Source: Ramlibacter tataouinensis (GTDB taxonomy: Bacteria; Pseudomonadota; Gammaproteobacteria; Burkholderiales; Burkholderiaceae_C). Taken from it: a DNA stretch of 64,000 nucleotides. The position numbers and the translations under genes were made by a program. Below, in pieces: positions 55,001-62,939 of this stretch (the first letter of the stretch is position 1; each line of letters opens with the position of its first letter). The stretch lies in contig NZ_CP116009.1 of the NCBI RefSeq assembly GCF_027941915.1, forward strand, positions 2,232,001-2,296,000, read 5' to 3'. Below the pieces are notes generated by a model, which ran no database searches, was not told the DNA's origin, and saw only the letters and a program-made list of their open reading frames with translations.

Positions 55001-55409
55001 CCGGGTCGAAGACAATGGCAGGACGGTTGAACCAGACTGCCGCAATGGAAGCTAGGCCTCCCCCTAGGCTGTGGCCGGCGAACGAGATGTTGCTACCCGC
55101 CGCGTCGGCGCCGTAAATGCGCAAGACTTCGCCATACACCTGCGCGGCCTGGACGGCCTGCGACTCTCGACTTCCATTAGTGAGGTTGATGTCGGCGATA
55201 GCGTCGTTCAGTCCGTCCGTTCCGCGGAATGAGATGACGACTTCGCCGTTGTCGTTATTTCGGAAGACTGCGTATGCAAATCCGCCCGTTGGAACGATTG
55301 GATCTGGTAGACGCTTCCAACCTACTGGTTCGGCGACCAGGTTCTGTGGACGAACTTCATCGTCGTAAACACGCAGAGCGAAGATCGCTGCATCTTCTTT
55401 TGAGATCAT
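49059..55409 (-). CDS. RTX protein with N-terminal class 3 lipase domain
   Basis: This 2116-residue secreted protein starts with a lipase_3 domain: oxyanion FRGTDG (residues 61-66), nucleophile S114 in GHSLGGG, an Asp near 135 (FDPAPF) and His 214 or 221. RTX nonapeptides (GGxGxDxLx) lie at about 410-450, 750-800, 860-1285 and 1390-1450. Between them are a Calx-beta-like segment (about 580-690) and VCBS/cadherin-like repeats (about 1525-1750, with GNVLGNDxD). An 18-Gly linker and a disordered Pro/Gly tail follow; no clear C-terminal secretion helix was recognised. It is exported by the adjacent type I system. Ca2+ would fold the repeats outside. The 5' end has lower GC than the rest. It is probably a phospholipase or lipase toxin or scavenging enzyme. 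Confidence 0.88.
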   Translation of the reverse strand: MISKEDAAIFALRVYDDEVRPQNLVAEPVGWKRLPDPIVPTGGFAYAVFRNNDNGEVVISFRGTDGLNDAIADINLTNGSRESQAVQAAQVYGEVLRIYGADAAGSNISFAGHSLGGGLASIAAVWFNRPAIVFDPAPFAFTALHPHRVDEARAAMGQSLPQAFRDFRPVEDYQARSLNVTGYYAKGEFLESVRADLLTVNLSGLKPVQFGNEHVSALAMHSQALLTAGLMSEDFRKATLRVQSSLPLIMSGDFYSPEPRGIDDRNFLIDLIRSEQASPGNSKLSHFSADLHKLGTNIAGLNRQAQDALIAQGIEWYYWQGANYAGQEFFTADGELLQYTSAQGDGLAGALNKAHKYVLPWLQPIMLSHGVGYRQFPTTVEPFAQWNVSAGSAGSTATARDTAKTQAFIGGSGNDVFTGGDSGDVLYAGAGDDTLDGGGAKDKLYGGVGVDTYRFNGQFGDDLVVDSDGDGSIELDGSVLTTAIAIGRDRWGVRLASGQAAVLSLYDDSTSRTFKKLEIIRQGEAANRITIGHFDSARAIGGEGYLGLKLDDGQRLALLEGGRSNVMKDPDFVASSLGTLLGTLAEGAGKAFTVFLGAAARAGDTLKLALTGEGAAGCEVVLGDGTVPASGAVISLLEGQTTVSFSLVQAGDLESDQAVSLGVSFQGEKHTATSNTWALTLKDAGNASNVFRGDQRALIIGTETRLDIPPSDGRFGTFAWSETRWAPDGTLINGVAEADFADVIYGAPTNDRTSGAGGNDALGGNAGNDEIDGGAGDDLLAGGSGSDHIMGGEGNDFISTSAVLTARTRLRPDDAWTVPAGATSVLAKGATWGIYTRSAGGGAVWDGIGATSTDTGQSDVVEAGAGDDLVLASWGDDRVKGDDGDDVLWGLAGADILEGGDGDDFLNGDGDVLAGFLSSVAAAHHGADFLDGGAGDDTLVGDGGADQLFGGAGNDQIAGDASGPTAASDYIDPTYHGADYLDGEDGDDILEGGGKDDTLYGGQGADVLVGDTSAVNVIAAHQALIWGDDYLDGEEGDDLLIGGGGADTLYGGAGRDRLYGDENTSALAAQYQGHDYLDGEAGDDVLYGGGGADILLGGDGNDVLIGDASPSVLAGSAHGDDYLEGGDGNDQMVGYGGADVLFGGAGNDLLLGDGNGGDLAAQFHGADHLDGGEGDDLLIAGGGDDLLFGGTGHDELQGGAGHDQLDGQEGNDRLFGEAGDDLLLGGDGDDVLVGGAGDDLLEGGEGSNQLWGEAGNDILTGGSGSDHLIGGLGDDILAGGGGDDIYYYSLGDGTDRITDSGGTDWLVFSNVYAGQVEISVGSLKISLPGGGAVHLDDFDPANPLEGAIEWFQFADGVFSRQQLIDLHGFTIAGTPEADTLTGTALADDIDALQGSDLVLAGGGADHVVGGDGDDWLLGEAGDDLLYGGEGNDLLAGGTGSDRLHGGAGDDTYAFARGDGQDTVVDASGSNQIQLGGATESELRFSRSGSDLVVAITGTEDRLTISDWFAATGSEWGISLDDGTFWDRADVESRVLRNQPPVLVQDAVSVSEDGLVQVSGNVLGNDADPDGRPLRVTNPGVYAGVFGSLRLTGDGTYRYDLANASAGVQALAAGQQVTDTFVYTASDDDPDGAASSSSSIVVTISGANDAPVAQPDQALTAEDSSATVTGNVLGNDHDIDAGALLQVAAPGSYTGTYGSLTLSVDGSYAYTLANGSAAVQALGRSQRATDSFSYGAFDGLAAAPGQLQVHIDGRNDAPVVSSALPDQAAAPNKSYLWQIPAGSFADPDTGDTLLFAASLADGAPLPDWLAFDTATLTFSGRVPKTATGFLDIQVTATDRVGNSADLTGSLSASDVFRLSFDAAGGGGGGGGGGGGGGGGGGSHGNQGVGNGPDPAPPGHDDSFNDGPGTGPGNPGAKARRAHPDRPDKKDIEPLTLVAEAAGEAIGHRIGAGRTSPMGAEHSDHATASTGFEVEKGTVGGGEPADTARERRAAGAAPSDAGEAAATPIPPSWASSSRPLASGLQLAAAPWSVVSAPPSGANSFFSRWKQLDEQLAAHLAAADLHDGGESEGGAGSRGGDSLVGSPWGPDPVTMVSGSRPGLPVFRGLSEGLAGPGLR
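49770..49823 (-). repeat. GGTGGC microsatellite coding for 18 Gly
   Basis: Eighteen consecutive Gly codons, mainly alternating GGT and GGC (hexanucleotide unit), lie inside the RTX gene. They separate the cadherin-like part from the disordered C-terminal tail. Such a run can change length by slippage without shifting frame. Confidence 0.85.
51921..52637 (-). repeat. 46-51-residue super-repeats in the RTX protein
   Basis: Five consecutive modules of 51, 50, 46, 46 and 46 residues, 717 bases in all, each start HGxDYLDG-like, carry three RTX nonapeptides (GDDxLxGGGGAD, then xLxGGxGxD) and end in a short Ala-rich connector before the next H/W/Q-G-x-D-Y-L. A partial sixth unit follows. They form one long parallel beta-roll and point to expansion by internal duplication. 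Confidence 0.75.
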
Positions 55410-56047
55410 TTCTTGACTCTCCCTTCCAGGATTGAAGAAGGATCAGTTAAGCAACTTGTCTTGTGCTGCGGGTCAACACGCATCGCTGCCGGCCACTGAT
55501 AACGCAAGGACGCATCCCGCTCCTCTCTTTCACGAGCGGTGTACCGCTGCTTCACCTCACCAGGTTTAGGCACATTGCCCATGAGGTTGGCCGGCATGTT
55601 GAAAACCCACGGCTCAATGCTCTTTGGCCACGTCCAGCGAGTGCCATCGCGCGGATCGGGGACAAACTGCACATATTGAGGAACCACGCAGTAGTAGCTA
55701 TTGCGCGCGTCCCAACCCAAGCTAGCCGATTCAGCCAGCAACACTGGAGCGCCCGCAGGCGAGATCAAGATCCATCGAACGTCGGCGCCGCCGCCGTACG
55801 AGTACTGAGTTCGCCGGTACTCAAACGAGAGTACTTGACGGGACAATCGTGCTCTCAATCCCCAGTCGAAGGGGTTCCCGGTTCCGCTCTGAACTTCCCA
55901 GGGAACCGTTCGCCTCACCCAGATGCTCTCGCCGGTATTCAGCGGCACCTCTTCTTCCCACGTGATCGTCTTTGAGCACGCCGTGGTTAACAGAACCAGC
56001 CCCAAGAAGGCAAACAACTTGGGCCACCTTCTCAGAACTCGCTTCAT
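55406..56047 (-). CDS. lipoprotein, candidate immunity partner of RTX lipase
   Basis: This is a 213-residue lipoprotein with a signal peptide and lipobox LTTACSK (Cys near residue 24). The mature part has KTITWEEEVPLNTGESIWV and many aromatic residues, and resembles unassigned lipoproteins of Burkholderiales. It lies inside the type I operon between the ABC exporter and the RTX gene, overlapping each by 4 bases. Its GC content is visibly lower than the flanks, like the 5' end of the RTX gene. Periplasmic or outer-membrane lipoproteins encoded next to lipase effectors often act as immunity proteins (T6SS Tli). That role is inferred here, not shown. Confidence 0.7.
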   Translation of the reverse strand: MKRVLRRWPKLFAFLGLVLLTTACSKTITWEEEVPLNTGESIWVRRTVPWEVQSGTGNPFDWGLRARLSRQVLSFEYRRTQYSYGGGADVRWILISPAGAPVLLAESASLGWDARNSYYCVVPQYVQFVPDPRDGTRWTWPKSIEPWVFNMPANLMGNVPKPGEVKQRYTAREREERDASLRYQWPAAMRVDPQHKTSCLTDPSSILEGRVKK

Positions 56048-58206
56048 GATGCATTCGCCCGCGTCTTGCTCTCGCTTCTTTCCATTCCAACAATCACGGT
56101 CTCATCCACCTGCAACCCCCGTGGCACCTGGTGCGCGATGAACAGCACCGTCACCTTGCCGCGCAGCTGATTGATGGTGCGGGCGAGCTGCGCCGCAGTT
56201 TGCACGTCCAGGCTCGCAGTGGCTTCATCAAAGATCAGGATGCGGGGTCGTTTCAGCAGCGCGCGAGCGACGGCGATGCGCTGCTTCTGGCCGCCGGACA
56301 GCCCGACACCTTTCTCGCCGATCTCGGTCTGGTAGCCCTGTGGCAAGCCTTCGATCACCTCGTGGATCTCCGCCATCCGGCAAGCCTGCACCACCTGGTT
56401 GAAGCTGGCCAGCGGATTTGCCATCTGGAGGTTTTCGTACACCGTGCCGGCGAACAACTGCGTTTCCTGCGGCACGACGCCGAACCTGCAGCGCAACTCG
56501 TTGGCCGAGAAATGGCGGGCGTCCTGGCCATCGAGCAGCAGGCAGCCTTCCACCGGGCGGTAGAAGCCGAGCAGCAACTTGGCCAGCGTGCTCTTTCCGC
56601 TGCCGGAGGGCCCGACCAGGAGCGTGGTCGTGCCTGGCTTGAACGACAGCGAGAGATCCCGGAACAGCCACGGGTGCTCCGGGCTGTAGCGAAAGCTCAG
56701 GCCCTCGATGTCGATGCGGCCGGTTCCGGCCCCGGCCCGCGCCGGCAGCAGCCCGTAAGGTTCGGCCGGTGCATTCATCAGGTCCCCCAGGCGCCTCACC
56801 GACAGGTTGGCTTGCTGGAACTCCTGGTACAGCCCGACCAGCCGCAGCAGCGGTTGTGACAGGCGAGCCGCGAACATCTGGAAGGCCACCAGCATGCCGA
56901 TGGTGAAGCCATCGTTCCTCATGACCAGCAACGCGCCGACCACGAGGACGGCGAGCCCTTGCAGTTGCTCGAGCCCCTGCGCCGCCGTGCCGTACGTGTT
57001 GGCAAGCTGCCGCGTGCGGAAGCCGGCGGCCACGTACTCCGCCAGGCAGTTGCCGTACCGCTTTTCCAGTTGCGGCTCCAGCTGCAGCGCCTTGACGGTT
57101 TCCATGCCGCCGATGTATTCGGTGACAAAGGCCTGGTTGCGGGCACCGAGCAGGAATTGCCGGTCCAGCCGCCATCGCAGCAGCGGCGTGATGGCCAGGC
57201 TCAGGACCGCGAGCAGGACGAGCAAGCCGACGGCGATGAGCGACAGTTGCCAGCTGTACCAGAACATCACGCCCAGGAGCACCAGCATGAAGGGCAAATC
57301 CAGCAGCAGCGTGATGGCGGCACCCGCCATGAACTCGCGGATCGCCTCGACCCCTTGCAGGCGCGCGACCAGGGTTCCCGTGGGACGCCGGGCGAAATAG
57401 CCCATGGGAAGCCGCAGCAGGTGCGAGAAGACGCGGCTGCCGAGCACCGCGTCCACCCTGTTGCCCGTGTGCAGGACGAGGTACTGGCGAACCCATGAAA
57501 AGACGGCCGTGAAGACGATCGCCAGGGCGAGCCCCACACCGGCCGCAACGAGGGTGCTGCGGCTTTGATGCACGACGACCTTGTCGATCACCACCTGGGT
57601 GAACAAGGGCGTGGCGAGCCCCACGAGCTGGAGCGCCAGTGACGCGAGCAGGATGTCCCGCCAGACGGCGCGATAGCGCAGCAGCTCCGGCACGAACCAG
57701 GCGAAGCCGAACGGCCTGGCCTCGGAAGCACGCGCGCCGTCTTCGTCGCGCAGCGCCTGCGGTTTCGGTGTGAAGCAGACGGCCGTGGAGCCGAGCGCCG
57801 GAAACAGGTCGCCGACCGGCACCGTCCGCTCCGGTTCGCCGGTCGAACAGACATAGCTGACGTGATCTCCGGCGATGCCCGTAACCAGGATCGGCTCCCC
57901 GCAGGGCGCCGCCGGCGTTGCTCCTGGCGCCGGCTGGGATACGCCCAGCTCCGCGCGACGGAGGAACAATGCGGGCAGCCGCGTAGCGATGAAGCCCAGG
58001 TTGCCTGGAGGCCCGTGCTCCGCCTGCAGGCCCATCGCTTCCGCGGCCAGGAGAACATCGGCCAGCGAGTAGCTTCCGTCTTCCCCCGGGGGATGGCGCT
58101 GCAGGATGAGACCGGCGTCGAACGGAATCCGGTGCTGGCGGCAAACGGTCGCCAGCACCCAGATGACCTCCTCCCTCGCCAGCCGCTCGTTCGGCATGCA
58201 CTGCAT
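56044..58206 (-). CDS. type I secretion ABC exporter with C39-like domain
   Basis: This is a 720-residue ABC exporter. It has an N-terminal C39-like domain (about residues 8-130) lacking the catalytic Cys motif, so it serves as a substrate-docking domain, not a protease. Six transmembrane helices (about 165-440) follow. In the ATPase, Walker A is GPSGSGKSTLAKLLLGF, the signature LSGGQKQRIAVARAL, Walker B ILIFDEATASLD and the H-loop VLFIAHQ. It is the HlyB type. It is the first gene of the four-gene operon and overlaps the lipoprotein by 4 bases. The ATG at 58206 is used; an in-frame ATG lies 9 bases in. Confidence 0.92.
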   Translation of the reverse strand: MQCMPNERLAREEVIWVLATVCRQHRIPFDAGLILQRHPPGEDGSYSLADVLLAAEAMGLQAEHGPPGNLGFIATRLPALFLRRAELGVSQPAPGATPAAPCGEPILVTGIAGDHVSYVCSTGEPERTVPVGDLFPALGSTAVCFTPKPQALRDEDGARASEARPFGFAWFVPELLRYRAVWRDILLASLALQLVGLATPLFTQVVIDKVVVHQSRSTLVAAGVGLALAIVFTAVFSWVRQYLVLHTGNRVDAVLGSRVFSHLLRLPMGYFARRPTGTLVARLQGVEAIREFMAGAAITLLLDLPFMLVLLGVMFWYSWQLSLIAVGLLVLLAVLSLAITPLLRWRLDRQFLLGARNQAFVTEYIGGMETVKALQLEPQLEKRYGNCLAEYVAAGFRTRQLANTYGTAAQGLEQLQGLAVLVVGALLVMRNDGFTIGMLVAFQMFAARLSQPLLRLVGLYQEFQQANLSVRRLGDLMNAPAEPYGLLPARAGAGTGRIDIEGLSFRYSPEHPWLFRDLSLSFKPGTTTLLVGPSGSGKSTLAKLLLGFYRPVEGCLLLDGQDARHFSANELRCRFGVVPQETQLFAGTVYENLQMANPLASFNQVVQACRMAEIHEVIEGLPQGYQTEIGEKGVGLSGGQKQRIAVARALLKRPRILIFDEATASLDVQTAAQLARTINQLRGKVTVLFIAHQVPRGLQVDETVIVGMERSESKTRANAS

Positions 58207-58297
58207 CGCAAGATGCTAGTCACGTCCGCCGCAACCGCGACCGCTCGCCCTGGTTGAGCACCCTCTTCTTGCAGGAGCCCGGCGCGCCGGAAGGAAG

Positions 58298-58319
58298 CGA
58301 GCCCGCCGAAGCGGGCTCG
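58298..58319 (-). terminator. UUCG-loop terminator of glnK-amtB
   Basis: A perfect 9-base stem (arms CGAGCCCGC and GCGGGCTCG) with a TTCG loop on the minus strand, the extra-stable C(UUCG)G type. It is followed by a pyrimidine-rich CTTCCTTCC. It lies 56 bases after the amtB stop and before the exporter operon. The T-run is imperfect. Confidence 0.75.
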
Positions 58320-58374
58320 AAGGCGGATCAGACTTGCCTTCTGCTCGGCGACCCGAGCCCGACTCCAGGGTCGA

Positions 58375-59856
58375 TCACCGGCTGTACGCCGTCTCGCCAT
58401 GCGCCGTGATGTCCAGCCCCTCGCGCTCTTCTTCTTCGCTCACCCGCAGCCCGATCAGCAGGTCCACCAGCTTGTAGGCGACCAGGGCCACCACGCCCGA
58501 CCAGGCGATGGTGAACAGCACGCTCTTGAACTGCACCCACAGCTGCGCGGCGACGGTGAAGGTCTCGGGCGCCGGTCCGCCGGTGCCGCCGAGGTAGGGC
58601 GACGCGAACACGCCGGTCAGCAGTGCGCCGACGATGCCGCCGACGCCGTGCACGCCGAACACGTCGAAGGCGTCATCGGCGCCCAGCGCGCGCTTCAGGC
58701 CGCTCACGCCCCACAGGCAGACCAGCCCGGCCAGCAGGCCCAGCACGATGGCCCCCATCGGGCCGACGAAGCCGGCCGCCGGCGTGACGGCAACCAGTCC
58801 TGCGACGGCGCCGGATGCGGCGCCCAGCATCGAGGCCTTGCCCTTGCCCAGCGCCTCGCCGGTGATCCACGACAGCGTGGCGGCGGCGGTGGCCAGCACG
58901 GTGTTGATGAAGGCCAGTCCGGCACTGGCGTTGGCGGCGCCGGCCGAGCCGGCGTTGAAGCCGAACCAGCCCACCCACAGCAGCGAGGCGCCCACCATGG
59001 TCAGCGTCAGCGAATGCGGCGTGAAGGCCTCCCTGCCGAAGCCGATGCGCTTGCCCAGCAGCCAGGCGCCGACCAGGCCGGCGACCCCGGCGTTGATGTG
59101 CACCACGGTGCCGCCGGCGAAGTCGAGCGCCCCCTCCTGCGCCAGCAGGCCGCCGCCCCAGACGATGTGCGCCATCGGCACGTAGGAGAAGGTGAACCAC
59201 AGCGCCGAGAACAGCAGCACCGCCGCGAAGCGGATGCGCTCGGCGAAGGCGCCGACGATCAGCGCCACCGTGATGGCGGCAAAGGTGCCCTGGAAGGCGA
59301 CGAACACGTACTCGGGGATCGTCGGCAGGGCGCCGAAGGTCGCCGGCGTGACCCCGTGCAGGAACAGCTTGTCGGCGCCGCCGATGAACCGGCCCTCGCC
59401 GGAGAACGCGAAGCTGTAGCCATACAGCGCCCACAGCAGGCTGACGAGCGAGAACACCACGAACACCTGCATCAGCACCGACAGCATGTTCTTGGAGCGG
59501 GTCAGGCCGCCGTAGAACAGCGCCAGCCCGGGGATCGTCATCAGGATCACCAGCAGCGTGGACGTCAGCATCCAGGCGGTATCGCCGGAATCGACCTTGG
59601 GCGCCGGCGTGGCGACGGGGGCGGCAGCAGGGGCCGCAGCGGCGGGCCCGGCGCCAAGCGCGGCCGGGGCGGGGGCCGCAGCGGCGGGCCCGGCGCCAAG
59701 CGCGGCCGGGGCGGGGGCCGCAGCGGCGGGCCCGGCGCCAGGCGCGGCCGGGGCGGCGTCCGCCGCGGCAGGGGTGGCTGGCACCTGCGCCAGCGCGGCG
59801 GCGGTACCGCCCAGCAGGCCCAGGGCGAGCGCAAAGCAGGCAAACAGCTTTCTCAT
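58375..59856 (-). CDS. amtB: ammonium transporter
   Basis: This is a 493-residue ammonium channel. After a signal peptide (FACFALALGLLGGTAAALAQ) comes an 80-residue Ala/Pro linker made of 14-residue repeats, then 11 membrane helices starting at DTAWMLTSTLLVILMTIPGLALFYGG (quoted in part). Signature residues are in FALWFTFSYVPMAHIVWGGG-like text, GGTVVHINAGVAGLVGA and FGVHGVGGIVGALLTGVF. It conducts ammonium and is blocked by GlnK. It follows glnK and is presumably NtrC-regulated. Confidence 0.95.
   Translation of the reverse strand: MRKLFACFALALGLLGGTAAALAQVPATPAAADAAPAAPGAGPAAAAPAPAALGAGPAAAAPAPAALGAGPAAAAPAAAPVATPAPKVDSGDTAWMLTSTLLVILMTIPGLALFYGGLTRSKNMLSVLMQVFVVFSLVSLLWALYGYSFAFSGEGRFIGGADKLFLHGVTPATFGALPTIPEYVFVAFQGTFAAITVALIVGAFAERIRFAAVLLFSALWFTFSYVPMAHIVWGGGLLAQEGALDFAGGTVVHINAGVAGLVGAWLLGKRIGFGREAFTPHSLTLTMVGASLLWVGWFGFNAGSAGAANASAGLAFINTVLATAAATLSWITGEALGKGKASMLGAASGAVAGLVAVTPAAGFVGPMGAIVLGLLAGLVCLWGVSGLKRALGADDAFDVFGVHGVGGIVGALLTGVFASPYLGGTGGPAPETFTVAAQLWVQFKSVLFTIAWSGVVALVAYKLVDLLIGLRVSEEEEREGLDITAHGETAYSR
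59629..59754 (-). repeat. three 42-base tandem repeats in amtB
   Basis: Three tandem copies (59713-59754, 59671-59712, 59629-59670) encode APAA(P/L)GAGPAAAAP. They differ by only one or two bases. They lengthen the periplasmic linker between signal peptide and channel. Confidence 0.9.
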
Positions 59857-59878
59857 GGGAAGCCTCTTTCGACGGGGG

Positions 59879-62228
<2,350 letters not shown>

Positions 62229-62244
62229 CGCTCGCATGGCTCGA

Positions 62245-62649
62245 TCAGCGCGACTGGCTGACCATGTAGTCGACGGCGGCCTTGACCTCGTCGTCCGGCA
62301 GCGCGGCGTTGCCGCCCTTGGCGGGCATCTGGCCCTTGCTGCCGGTGTATCCCTCGATGGCGTGCTTGTAGAGGGTGTCGTTGCCTTGCGCGATGCGCGG
62401 CTCCCAGTCGGCCTTGTCGCCGGGCTTGGGCGCGCCCGCGACGTTGGCGGCATGGCACAGCGCGCAGGTCTTGTTGTAGACCGACTTGCCCAGTTCGGCG
62501 TTGGCCGCTGCCGGTGCCGCAGCCTCCGCAGCCGGGGCGGACGCCGCAGCCGGCACCGCAGCCTGGGGAGCGGGGGCGCTTTCCTGCTTGCCGCAGGCCG
62601 CCAGCGCTGCGGCGGCCGAGAGAACGAGTGCGAGGGCCAGGTGGTTCAT
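62245..62649 (-). CDS. lipoprotein c5-type cytochrome
   Basis: This is a 134-residue monoheme cytochrome c with an N-terminal lipobox (LAAC, Cys19), an Ala-rich linker (20-52), heme motif CALCH (Cys62, Cys65, His66) and distal Met in GQMPAKGG (about 108). It is periplasmic and membrane-tethered, of the c5 family. It starts 290 bases from nosZ and diverges from it; 16 bases after its stop comes the ApbE gene. It probably donates electrons to NosZ. Confidence 0.88.
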   Translation of the reverse strand: MNHLALALVLSAAAALAACGKQESAPAPQAAVPAAASAPAAEAAAPAAANAELGKSVYNKTCALCHAANVAGAPKPGDKADWEPRIAQGNDTLYKHAIEGYTGSKGQMPAKGGNAALPDDEVKAAVDYMVSQSR

Positions 62650-62681
62650 GACGGAAGGAATCCTTGGTCGAGGTGCGGCGG

Positions 62682-62687
62682 ATTCTA
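62682..62687 (-). promoter_or_regulatory. candidate -10 element for cytochrome c gene
   Basis: TAGAAT on the minus strand matches TATAAT in 5 of 6 positions and predicts a start near 62675. FNR-like box 1 is then centred about 61 bases upstream, a known class I activator position. No good -35 is seen, as expected for an activator-dependent promoter. Confidence 0.35.
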
Positions 62688-62728
62688 GGAAGCGGCCCGG
62701 CCTGCCGCGAGCATTGAAGGCAGGTTCG

Positions 62729-62742
62729 TTGATGAACCGCAA
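62729..62742. promoter_or_regulatory. FNR/DNR-like box 1
   Basis: TTGAT-GAAC-CGCAA: a perfect left half and a partial right half of the FNR consensus TTGAT-N4-ATCAA. It is the copy nearest the cytochrome c gene. Confidence 0.5.
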
Positions 62743-62769
62743 GGTCGCGGCGCCGGCCGTCCTTTTCCG

Positions 62770-62783
62770 TTGATGAACCGCAA
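62770..62783. promoter_or_regulatory. FNR/DNR-like box 2
   Basis: TTGAT-GAAC-CGCAA, identical to box 1 and 41 bases from it. Both share GTTGATGAACCGCAA, so the copies look duplicated. Confidence 0.5.
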
Positions 62784-62811
62784 CAGCCCCGGGTGAACCC
62801 TTGACGGTTCA

Positions 62812-62825
62812 TTGATGAACCTCAA
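62812..62825. promoter_or_regulatory. FNR/DNR-like box 3
   Basis: TTGAT-GAAC-CTCAA is the best match of the three (9 of 10 arm positions). It is centred 42 bases after box 2. GATCAT at 62848-62853 could be the -10 of nosZ, which would put this box at -41.5. Confidence 0.6.
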
Positions 62826-62939
62826 CAGCGAAGCGATGCGCTCTCGGGATCATCCCCCTGCAGCCTTGCCGCCACCCTGCTTCCCGGAGCGCGGTTCGTG
62901 CATCGGGCTGCATTCGACCCACGCAGCTCGGAAACCCCG

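Noticed and set aside
57800..58206. C39 peptidase activity for the exporter N-terminus
   Set aside because: The fold is present but the Cys motif of bacteriocin-processing peptidases is absent, so it is a C39-like docking domain.
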